A stretch of DNA of 11,580 nucleotides from Bacteroidota bacterium (GTDB taxonomy: Bacteria > Bacteroidota > Bacteroidia > Flavobacteriales > Flavobacteriaceae). The translations under genes and the position numbers were made by a program. The stretch lies in NCBI GenBank assembly GCA_018656255.1, contig JABHYI010000177.1:1-11580 (forward strand), given 5' to 3'. This document shows positions 1-6,002 of the stretch, piece after piece; within the stretch, counting starts at the first letter, position 1, and every line of letters starts with the position of its first letter. Below the pieces are notes generated by a model. That model was not told the DNA's origin and ran no database searches. It was given only the letters and a program-made list of their open reading frames with translations.

Positions 1-2070
1 AATCTTCTAGAAGATAGAACAACCCAGATAGACAACCCAGGAAGTATTAGTAGTCATGCTACTCATGTATCGGGTACTATGGTTGGTTCTGGAAGTCAAG
101 TCAATGGGCAAGCCAAAGGTATGGCTCCAATGGCAGAATTGTTAACCTATGATTTTAGTGCAGATGAACCAGAGATGACAAATGCTGCAGCAAATGGCTT
201 GCTAATTTCTAACCATAGTTATGGTATTGCAAGTAGTAATGTACCTCTTTGGTATATTGGCTATTATGATAGTAATGCAAGAGATATAGACAGAATAGTA
301 TACAATGCACCTTACTATTTGCCAATTTGCTCTGCCGGTAATGACCGTCAATCTGGAGAAAACCCTGGAGATGGTGGCTATGATTACCTTACAGATAAGA
401 GTGTGGCAAAAAACAATATTGTGGTTGCAGCTACCTTTGAAGTTTTAGAGTATGAGGATGCCAGTGATGTTTTTATGTCTAGTTTTAGTAGTTGGGGACC
501 AACAGATGATGGGCGTATAAAGCCAGATATTTCTGCAAAAGGGGTAAACATGTATTCCTCTACTGGAGCATCAAACGGTTCTTATGCAAACTTTAGTGGA
601 ACTTCAATGTCTGCTCCAAATGTATCTGGAAGTTTGTTGTTATTACAACAACATTACAATGATTTAAACGGTGAGTATATGCTGGCCTCTACCTTAAGAG
701 CTTTAGCACTTCACACCGCAGATGAGGCAGGTTTTGCTCCGGGTCCAGATTATAGATTTGGTTGGGGGCTCATGAACACTCAGCGTGCTGCTCAAGTAAT
801 CTCACAAGATGGTACTGAGAGTATGATTATTACTGAAACTTTAGATGCCAATGATGTGTATACCTACACTTTTAAAGCAGATGGTACTCAGGAAATATCT
901 GCCACCATTGCCTGGACAGATCCAGCAGCTAATCCATTACCAGGAGGAAACGAAGATGTCGCTACGCCAAGTCTTGTAAATGACCTTGATTTACGAATAT
1001 CTCAAGATGGAGGAGTTACTTTTCTGCCATGGGTTTTAGATGTTGCTACGCCAACTGCTGGCGCAACAAATGGAGATAATGTAGTGGATAATGTAGAGAA
1101 AATAGAAATTAATACTCCAGAGGCTGGAGATTATATTGTTCGCGTATCTCACAAAGGGCAATTGCTTGTTAATGATAGTCAAGTATTTTCTTTGGTTATA
1201 GAAGGTATATCCAGTGAAGATTTTATGGTTTCTACCACCAATGCAAATGTGTTAACATGTCCAGAACTTCAAACAGCTACTTTTGATATAGATGTTACTT
1301 TTGACGATGGCTTTGATGATACCGTTGTATTAACTTTTGATGCGGCGCCAGAAGGCACTACGGCATCTATTGTTCCTAGTTCTGTTACTGAAACTGCCAC
1401 GGCTGTTTTAACCATAGAAGGTATTGACGTTTTAGCATTTGGATCTTATCCTATAGTAATTACAGCAACAGGTACTAGCCAAACAACCAACACCTATGTT
1501 TCTTTAGAAATTACAGATGACATCCAAGTTGGGTTAGTTGAGCTGGATTCTCCATCAAATAATTCTCAAAACAGACCAGTTGATGGTTTAGAATTAGAGT
1601 GGGAACTGGCAAGCAATGCAACCTTGGGGTATGAGTTTGAAGTAGCCTTAGAGGATACTTTTGATACTGTTGTTATTACGGGTACTACCTTAGAGTTGAC
1701 TACTATATTAAGCGGTTTGTCTTATGAGACAGAATATTTTTGGAGGGTACGTGGAGCTAATGAATGTTCTTCTGGAACTTATGACGGGTTTAGAAGGTTT
1801 GTGACCGAGGCAGAGTTGGCTACCAATGACAACCAGATTCAATCACTGATGGTATATCCAAATCCTGCAAATGCACAAGTTACTATAGAATCGCCAGTGA
1901 GTACATTAGAGCGTATTTCTATATATTCTATAACAGGAGTACTGTTACTAGAAAAAGAGGTTTCAGCAACCCAAGTAACTATTGATATATCAGGTTTTAC
2001 AACAGGGACTTATTTTGTAAAGGCTACTACAAAAAATGCGAGTAGTGTAATACAGGTTTTAAAGAACTAA
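1..2070 (+). CDS. Secreted subtilisin-like serine protease (S8 family, KP-43-like) with T9SS sorting domain, 5' partial
   Basis: Secreted endopeptidase, cut by the window start; 689 residues remain and the frame is open to base 1. Residues are numbered from base 1. The catalytic His motif HATHVSGT lies at residues 19-26 (His codon 55-57), so the ATG at 79 is internal and the catalytic Asp lies outside the window. The oxyanion-hole Asn is in SAGND (codon 340-342) and the nucleophile Ser in GTSMSAP (codon 604-606). The catalytic domain ends near residue 265. It is followed by a beta-sandwich (about 275-402) containing NDLDLRI and VNDSQVFSLVIEG, as in KP-43-type proteases. Next come a beta-rich module (about 405-505), a fibronectin III-like module (about 512-602, with YFWRVRG) and a type A T9SS sorting domain (about 612-689, starting at VYPNPA). 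The product should cross the outer membrane by the T9SS and be released or anchored at the surface. Family and catalytic residues are clear; substrate is unknown. Confidence 0.93.
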   Translation, partial: NLLEDRTTQIDNPGSISSHATHVSGTMVGSGSQVNGQAKGMAPMAELLTYDFSADEPEMTNAAANGLLISNHSYGIASSNVPLWYIGYYDSNARDIDRIVYNAPYYLPICSAGNDRQSGENPGDGGYDYLTDKSVAKNNIVVAATFEVLEYEDASDVFMSSFSSWGPTDDGRIKPDISAKGVNMYSSTGASNGSYANFSGTSMSAPNVSGSLLLLQQHYNDLNGEYMLASTLRALALHTADEAGFAPGPDYRFGWGLMNTQRAAQVISQDGTESMIITETLDANDVYTYTFKADGTQEISATIAWTDPAANPLPGGNEDVATPSLVNDLDLRISQDGGVTFLPWVLDVATPTAGATNGDNVVDNVEKIEINTPEAGDYIVRVSHKGQLLVNDSQVFSLVIEGISSEDFMVSTTNANVLTCPELQTATFDIDVTFDDGFDDTVVLTFDAAPEGTTASIVPSSVTETATAVLTIEGIDVLAFGSYPIVITATGTSQTTNTYVSLEITDDIQVGLVELDSPSNNSQNRPVDGLELEWELASNATLGYEFEVALEDTFDTVVITGTTLELTTILSGLSYETEYFWRVRGANECSSGTYDGFRRFVTEAELATNDNQIQSLMVYPNPANAQVTIESPVSTLERISIYSITGVLLLEKEVSATQVTIDISGFTTGTYFVKATTKNASSVIQVLKN

Positions 2071-2088
2071 ATCATATCCTATTATATG

Positions 2089-2126
2089 AAAAAAGTCCCG
2101 AGCTAAACATAGCTCGGGACTTTTTT
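2089..2126. terminator. Strong bidirectional intrinsic terminator between convergent genes
   Basis: A perfect 10-bp GC-rich stem, GTCCCGAGCT (2095-2104) with AGCTCGGGAC (2111-2120), encloses a 6-nt loop. It is flanked by six A on the left and six T on the right, so a U-tract follows the stem on either strand. It lies 19 bases after the protease stop and 44 bases beyond the nuclease stop, and would end both convergent transcripts. Confidence 0.93.
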
Positions 2127-2169
2127 ATGCAATGAGTTTTACAAAAATAAATTGACAGCTAAAACAGCC

Positions 2170-3213
2170 TTACTTTATTACTAATTTTTGTGTTGTTCTT
2201 ACTTTTTCTGGGCTTTCTATTGTTATGATATAGATGCCAGATCCAAGGGTAGAAATATCCATACTTTGGTTTGCTTTAATAGAAGGAACTTCTTTAATTT
2301 TCTTACCAGAGATACTATAGATAATAACAGATATGTTTGTTTGGCTATTACTAGAACTAATAGCTATAGACTCTGTTGCTGGGTTAGGATAAATAGCAAA
2401 TCCTTGCTCGTTGTTGTTTCCAATACCAAGGGTTCCCCAACGGTCCTCAGCGGGTGCTCCTCCCCAAATAATAGTCGCAAGATATGGATTATCTATAAAC
2501 GGGTTTCTATTTCCATATATCGTCTCTAGATAGTTATTTCTTTGGTCTTCAAAAATAGCATCTACGGGATCCTCTATATTCCATTGCAGGTATACTTGTA
2601 GCATATTGTTGCCACTTTGTAGAGGCCCTGATCCATTTAATGAGGGTAGGCATCTTTCTCCATAACGGGTATACATATACATCATCATTCTTGCTATATC
2701 TCCTTTCCACTCGTCACCAGGGTACCAGTTTCCACCTACATCGCCAGCGTTGCCTGTTCCTGCAGCAAATTTTTTATTTCCGCGGTTTCCATTCATTTGC
2801 ACATCACTAGATCTTAGGTTATGAGGATCTGCAACAATACCGGTATAAATATTACTAGTTCCACCCATTTCCGGGTCTGCGTTGCTACGTGCAAAAACGT
2901 GTTCTCTATTGAAATTACAGGAATTACCTCCAAATTCTTGTTTATTTCTAGTACGATCGGTCACACAACTTGAGTTGTTATATCCATACACTAATAACAC
3001 GTTTTGACTGTTATCTGGATCTTCATCTGTTTCTAACATTGTATCACGAACATCACCATATGTAAATGTTGTGTTGTCAATATCAATCTTATCTTGAAGT
3101 TCATTGTATAAAGCTTCTCCTGTAAGAGTAAGATTTACATTGTTATAGTAGGGTTGTTGTGCAAATAATATGCTTGTAATGCTTAAGCAAAAAAGTAGTT
3201 GTAATGTTCTCAT
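2170..3213 (-). CDS. Secreted endonuclease I family nuclease with T9SS sorting domain
   Basis: Probable extracellular DNase of the endonuclease I (EndA/NucM-like, beta-beta-alpha metal) family, 347 aa. Residues 1-18 form a signal peptide with probable cleavage at LFA|QQ. Family motifs appear in order: NREHVFARS (102-110), DPHNLRSS (129-136, carrying the conserved His-Asn), N141xxR144xN146, GDEWKGDIAR (166-175) followed by MYTRY, and NRNPFIDNP (235-243). Residues about 270-347 are a type A T9SS sorting domain beginning FAIYPNPA, so the enzyme should be exported through the type IX system. Its ATG directly follows the TAA of the upstream methyltransferase gene (TAAATG), with no spacer and no Shine-Dalgarno; I see no promoter of its own, so it is probably co-transcribed and perhaps translationally coupled. 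Likely roles are use of extracellular DNA as nutrient or biofilm DNA degradation (inference). Confidence 0.92.
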   Translation of the reverse strand: MRTLQLLFCLSITSILFAQQPYYNNVNLTLTGEALYNELQDKIDIDNTTFTYGDVRDTMLETDEDPDNSQNVLLVYGYNNSSCVTDRTRNKQEFGGNSCNFNREHVFARSNADPEMGGTSNIYTGIVADPHNLRSSDVQMNGNRGNKKFAAGTGNAGDVGGNWYPGDEWKGDIARMMMYMYTRYGERCLPSLNGSGPLQSGNNMLQVYLQWNIEDPVDAIFEDQRNNYLETIYGNRNPFIDNPYLATIIWGGAPAEDRWGTLGIGNNNEQGFAIYPNPATESIAISSSNSQTNISVIIYSISGKKIKEVPSIKANQSMDISTLGSGIYIITIESPEKVRTTQKLVIK

Positions 3214-4428
3214 TTATATATTTTTTTTAAGTAGTGCCATATAAAATCCATCAAATCCAGAACTTGAAGGAAGAATTTTTTCGTCTTTTACAAATGTAAA
3301 GCTTTCTCCAGCATCACGCTTTAGAAATGCTTTTACTTGTTTTTCATTTTCACTTGGTAATATAGAACAAGTAGCATACACAAGATCTCCTCCTGGTTTT
3401 ACCATTCTAGAATAGGAATCTAAAATTTCACTTTGAGTTACTTTAATTTCCTCTAAAAAATCAGGATTCATTTTCCATTTAGCATCTGGGTTTCTTCTTA
3501 ATACACCTAGTCCAGTACATGGAGAATCTATGAGTACTTTATCTGCTTTTTCTAAAAGTTTTTTAATAACCTTGGTAGAATCTATAGTTCTAGTTTCTAT
3601 GTTATGAATACCATTTCGGCGAGCACGTCTTTTTAGCTCATTTAATTTATTTTCATAAATGTCCATGGAGACCACCTGTCCTTTGTTTTCCATAAGTGAG
3701 GCAATATGCAAGCTTTTACCTCCAGCACCAGCACATGCATCTATAATGCGCATACCAGGCTTTGGATCTAGAAGGGCAGCTACTCTTTGAGAAGATGCAT
3801 CTTGTACTTCAAACCAACCTTTTTTAAAGGCATCTGTGATAAACACATTTGCACGCTCTCTTAAAACCAGCGCGTGTGGGTATCCTTTAATTGTTTTTGT
3901 GAGTATTTCATCTTCTTTTAAGGCTAGTTGCAAATCCTCAAGTGTCGTTTTTAAAGGGTTTACTCTTAAAACCACTTCAGCTTGCTTGTTTAATGCCGCC
4001 AACTCTTTGTCCCATTTTTTACCTAATTCTTTTACACCCAATTCATCCAACCAATCTGGAATAGATTCCCTGATTTTTCTTGTTTTTGATAATTCATCAA
4101 AACGACCTTTAATACGCCTTGTTGGAGTTTGCTCAAATTGTGTCCAGTCTTTAGGTATGGCTATGCCTTTTAGGGTACACCAAACAGCAAACATTCTGTA
4201 CAGATTACCGCGAGAGAAAGGAGCTTGTACCTCTGCAATCTCCTGGTAAAGGCGTTTCCACCTCACTATATCATAGGTGGTTTCTGCAATAAAACTGCGG
4301 TCTCTTGAGCCCCAACGTTTGTCTTTTTTCAGGGTAGATCTCAATACTTTATCGGCTTGTTTTTGCTCATTAAAAATAAGGTCTAATGAATCAATGGTAG
4401 CAAAAACAAGGGTTCTGTGTAATCTCAT
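3214..4428 (-). CDS. RsmB/NOP-family SAM-dependent RNA m5C methyltransferase
   Basis: Cytoplasmic RNA (cytosine-5) methyltransferase, 404 aa, using S-adenosylmethionine. The N-terminal part (about 1-150) carries an RsmB-like helical region with a WGSRDRSFIAETTYDIVRW stretch. The C-terminal Rossmann domain has motif I DACAGAGGKS (230-239), motif IV DSPCTGLG (301-308, Cys304) and motif VI ATCSILPSEN (352-361, Cys354). Two conserved cysteines are the hallmark of RNA m5C enzymes: the motif VI Cys attacks C6 of cytosine and the motif IV Cys helps release the product. The end (GFDGFYMALLKK) is typical of the family. The likely target is 16S rRNA, by analogy with RsmB at C967, but the site cannot be read from sequence, so no symbol is given. 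It is the first gene of a two-gene unit with the secreted nuclease and diverges from the lipoprotein gene across 95 bp. Confidence 0.92.
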   Translation of the reverse strand: MRLHRTLVFATIDSLDLIFNEQKQADKVLRSTLKKDKRWGSRDRSFIAETTYDIVRWKRLYQEIAEVQAPFSRGNLYRMFAVWCTLKGIAIPKDWTQFEQTPTRRIKGRFDELSKTRKIRESIPDWLDELGVKELGKKWDKELAALNKQAEVVLRVNPLKTTLEDLQLALKEDEILTKTIKGYPHALVLRERANVFITDAFKKGWFEVQDASSQRVAALLDPKPGMRIIDACAGAGGKSLHIASLMENKGQVVSMDIYENKLNELKRRARRNGIHNIETRTIDSTKVIKKLLEKADKVLIDSPCTGLGVLRRNPDAKWKMNPDFLEEIKVTQSEILDSYSRMVKPGGDLVYATCSILPSENEKQVKAFLKRDAGESFTFVKDEKILPSSSGFDGFYMALLKKNI

Positions 4429-4470
4429 AGGTAAATAATAAACAGCATTTTGTATGCTTTAATGCGTATG

Positions 4471-4478
4471 CAAAGGTA
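4471..4478 (-). promoter_or_regulatory. Putative -7 element of the methyltransferase-nuclease operon
   Basis: On the minus strand this reads TACCTTTG, a perfect match to the Bacteroidota sigma-A -7 consensus TAnnTTTG, 42 bases upstream of the methyltransferase ATG. No TTG stands at the usual -33 distance, so the call rests on the -7 element and position. I found no comparable element for the divergent lipoprotein gene in this 95-bp spacer. Confidence 0.5.
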
Positions 4479-4523
4479 TCTTATTTTCAACGATTTGTTT
4501 TAGTTACTTTTACTAAAAATAAC

Positions 4524-5573
4524 ATGACGATGAAACATCTTTTAAGTATCATTATAATCCTTGTAGTATGTAGCTCTTGTTCTAGACAAAAAAAAGAGTC
4601 TTTTACACGTGTTAGTATTTCAGAAATATTTACAGATAGCTTAAGCATTCGTGCTATTGTTGCCCAAGATACTTCACGTGTATGGTTTGCAGCCAATAGA
4701 GGTGTTGTTGGGCTTGTAGATGGAAATACCCCTAAACTTGCAACGGTAACCTATGATAACAAGCTGCTCCATTTTAGAGCTATAACCAAGACACAAGATG
4801 CTGTTTTTGTTTTAAGCATTGATACCCCTGCGGTTTTATACAAAATTGACGTTAAAGATAATCAGGCTACTACTATGCAAGAAGTATACCTAGAAACTGG
4901 TGAGGGCGTCTTTTACGATGCAATTTCTTTTTGGAATGACCAAGAAGGTATTGCCATGGGAGATCCTATAGGTGGTTGTCTTTCTATTATCATAACCAGA
5001 GATGGAGGTGATTCTTGGTCTAAATTGTCTTGTGATGTCTTGCCATCTGTAGTGGTTGGTGAAGCTGCATTTGCAGCTAGTAACTCTAATATAGCAATTT
5101 ATGGAGATCATACCTGGATTGTAACAGGAGGAATGAGGGCCCGTGTGTTTCATTCTCCAGACAAAGGCATTACTTGGGCCGTGTATGATACTCCTATTTT
5201 GCAAGGAGGTGTTATGACGGGTATTTACAGCGTTGATTTTTTTGATGCCAGCACGGGTGTTATTGTTGGCGGAAACTGGGATGATAAAGATTTTAATCAG
5301 GGGAATAAAGCCATTACCAAAGATGGCGGAAAAACCTGGAGTTTACTCAGTAACGGCGCAGGCCCTGGATATAGATCTTCGGTATCTTTTGTACCTGGAA
5401 CAAAAGGGCAGGGTATTGTAGCGGTTGGGTCACCGGGTATTTCTTATAGCAGTGATCAAGGTCTCACTTGGAGTGAATTATCTAAAGAGGGCTTTTATGC
5501 CATAGAATTTGTAAATGATAGCGTAGCATTTGCCAGTGGTAGTAAGAAGATTTCAAAAATAGTGTTTAGGTAA
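4524..5573 (+). CDS. Ycf48-like Asp-box beta-propeller lipoprotein
   Basis: Predicted envelope lipoprotein of 349 aa with a seven-bladed-propeller (Ycf48/sialidase-like) fold. A hydrophobic leader (residues 6-15) ends in VVCSSC, with Cys19 the best lipidation site; -3 is an unusual Cys. No acidic residues follow the Cys directly, so a surface-export signal is not evident and a periplasm-facing location is more likely. Four Asp-box motifs (S/TxDxGxTW-type) lie at residues 158-165, 211-218, 265-272 and 309-316, spaced 53, 54 and 44 apart, which mark propeller blade turns. The sialidase catalytic Arg triad and FRIP motif are not seen, so glycosidase activity is not predicted. Relatives in non-photosynthetic Bacteroidota are often labelled oxidoreductase or photosystem-assembly-like without tested function. 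The start could equally be the in-frame ATG at 4530 (MKHLL). It stands alone on its strand. Confidence 0.85.
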   Translation: MTMKHLLSIIIILVVCSSCSRQKKESFTRVSISEIFTDSLSIRAIVAQDTSRVWFAANRGVVGLVDGNTPKLATVTYDNKLLHFRAITKTQDAVFVLSIDTPAVLYKIDVKDNQATTMQEVYLETGEGVFYDAISFWNDQEGIAMGDPIGGCLSIIITRDGGDSWSKLSCDVLPSVVVGEAAFAASNSNIAIYGDHTWIVTGGMRARVFHSPDKGITWAVYDTPILQGGVMTGIYSVDFFDASTGVIVGGNWDDKDFNQGNKAITKDGGKTWSLLSNGAGPGYRSSVSFVPGTKGQGIVAVGSPGISYSSDQGLTWSELSKEGFYAIEFVNDSVAFASGSKKISKIVFR

Positions 5574-5636
5574 GTTCTTTTAAAATCTAAATAAACCGAT
5601 TAAAAGCACACAAATAAGATAAAATGCAATTAATCC

Positions 5637-5667
5637 TTGTTTTGTAGGAAAATTCTTTCTATATTTG
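5637..5667 (+). promoter_or_regulatory. Predicted promoter of small RNA unit 1
   Basis: TTG (5637-5639), 20 nt, then TATATTTG (5660-5667) fit the Flavobacteriia sigma-A consensus TTG/TAnnTTTG. GATAAAATGC (5618-5627) sits 9 nt before the TTG and recurs, with one change, at the same distance before the second unit. A start site near 5672-5675 is expected. No open reading frame of useful size follows. Confidence 0.6.
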
Positions 5668-5672
5668 TTTCA

Positions 5673-5760
5673 GGTTAATTTTTGAAACTTTTATTATATG
5701 CCTCAAATGTAATATGAGTTCACTAATGGCGAGAATAGCGGGGGCTTTCTCGCCATTTTA
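5673..5760 (+). ncRNA. Candidate small RNA, unit 1 (about 88 nt)
   Basis: This interval runs from the expected start site of the promoter at 5637-5667 to the end of the hairpin at 5725-5757. It carries TGCCTCAAATGT (5699-5710) in a stretch with no obvious pairing, 14 nt before the hairpin. The same block, with one base changed, recurs at the same offset in unit 2. Both ends are predicted from signals only. I do not recognise a known RNA family (not 6S, tmRNA, SRP or RNase P by size or features). An untranslated leader is unlikely because the next gene downstream is on the other strand. Confidence 0.45.
5725..5757 (+). terminator. Hairpin ending small RNA unit 1
   Basis: A perfect 11-bp stem, AATGGCGAGAA (5725-5735) with TTCTCGCCATT (5747-5757), closes an 11-nt G-rich loop. 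Only four T (5756-5759), two of them in the stem, and then a mixed TATGTTTTAT tract follow, so as a terminator it is weaker than the one in unit 2. Confidence 0.55.
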
Positions 5761-5841
5761 TGTTTTATAAATTCTGTACTTAAGTAGGAATTAAAAAGTG
5801 TATCAAATCAAAAAAATACACATAAAAACGATAAAGTGTTA

Positions 5842-5861
5842 ATAAAATACGATAAAATACG
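5842..5861 (+). repeat. Perfect tandem 10-bp repeat upstream of unit 2 promoter
   Basis: ATAAAATACG occurs twice without a gap (5842-5851 and 5852-5861), preceded by a degenerate relative ATAAAAACG at 5822-5830. The second copy overlaps the GATAAAATRC block shared with unit 1. It lies 8 nt upstream of the -33 TTG of unit 2, where an AT-rich upstream element or activator site would act. Function is inferred from position only. Confidence 0.6.
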
Positions 5862-5869
5862 TTTTTTTC

Positions 5870-5899
5870 TTGTGTACTCTAAATAAAGAGTTATATTTG
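5870..5899 (+). promoter_or_regulatory. Predicted promoter of small RNA unit 2
   Basis: TTG (5870-5872), 19 nt, then TATATTTG (5892-5899) make one of the best promoter matches in the window, with the -33 and -7 parts at canonical spacing. The flanking bases TATATTTGTATCA match TATATTTGTTTCA of unit 1 at 12 of 13 positions. Start site expected near 5904-5906. Confidence 0.68.
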
Positions 5900-5904
5900 T
5901 ATCA

Positions 5905-5985
5905 TACTTATGTTAGTAATTTAGGCACGTGCCCCAAATGTGTTTAACAAAAATTCAAGAGCAGTCTCCCAACTGCTCTTTTTTT
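5905..5985 (+). ncRNA. Candidate small RNA, unit 2 (about 81 nt)
   Basis: Runs from the expected start of the promoter at 5870-5899 to the U-tract of a strong terminator. It contains the 10-bp palindrome GGCACGTGCC (5924-5933), overlapping TGCCCCAAATGT (5930-5941), which is the counterpart of the block in unit 1. An apparently unpaired A-rich linker then leads to the terminator hairpin. The only start codon near the 5' end opens a 4-codon frame. Downstream lies the 3' end of a convergent gene, so this is not a leader. Transcription is predicted, not shown; family unknown. Confidence 0.55.
5957..5985. terminator. Intrinsic terminator of small RNA unit 2, also downstream of the ABC exporter gene
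   Basis: Stem AGAGCAGT (5958-5965) with ACTGCTCT (5972-5979), extended by an A-T pair (5957/5980), 6-nt loop, followed by a seven-T run (5979-5985) on the plus strand. On the minus strand the stem is followed by TGAATTTTTG, a weaker tail, 22 bases beyond the exporter stop codon, so it may also end the minus-strand operon. Confidence 0.85.
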
Positions 5986-6002
5986 ATGCAATAAACTAGC
6001 CT

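Larger units (their letters stand above)
5574..6002. other. 429-bp protein-gene-free spacer holding two small RNA-like units
   Basis: No credible protein gene lies here on either strand. The spacer contains two promoter-hairpin units in tandem on the plus strand, with matching blocks at nearly the same offsets: GATAAAATRC at 5618-5627 and 5851-5860, TTG at 5637 and 5870, TATATTTG at 5660 and 5892, TGCCYCAAATGT at 5699 and 5930, hairpins starting at 5725 and 5958. The offset between the units falls from 233 to 231 bp across the shared blocks. Units are described separately. The part between them (about 5761-5840) is AT-rich and otherwise featureless. Confidence 0.75.

Noticed and set aside
79..81. 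ATG as start of the protease gene
   Set aside because: The frame is open upstream to base 1 and encodes the conserved catalytic His motif at codons 19-26, so the true start lies before the window.
2188..2529. Plus-strand open frame opposite the nuclease gene
   Set aside because: It is antisense to a gene with complete family motifs and its translation is Cys/Ser/Arg-rich with no recognisable domain. The similar antisense frames over the methyltransferase, lipoprotein, ABC exporter, phosphomutase, GT2 and DUF4199 genes are rejected for the same reason.
4452..4471. GTATGC direct repeats (4452-4457 and 4466-4471) in the divergent spacer as an operator
   Set aside because: Only six bases each, with no clear symmetry; chance occurrence is likely.
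4487..4696. 69-codon minus-strand frame across the lipoprotein start and divergent spacer
   Set aside because: It overlaps the signal peptide coding region of a well-supported gene and contains the promoter spacer; no domain or start signal supports it.
5577..5606. CTTTTAA/TTAAAAG inverted repeat just after the lipoprotein stop, as its terminator
   Set aside because: Seven AT-dominated pairs around a 16-nt loop and no U-tract; too weak to call.
5714..5770. 18-codon open frame starting ATG in unit 1 (MSSLMARIAGAFS...)
   Set aside because: It runs straight through the hairpin stem and loop, has no counterpart in unit 2, and has no feature of a protein beyond being open.
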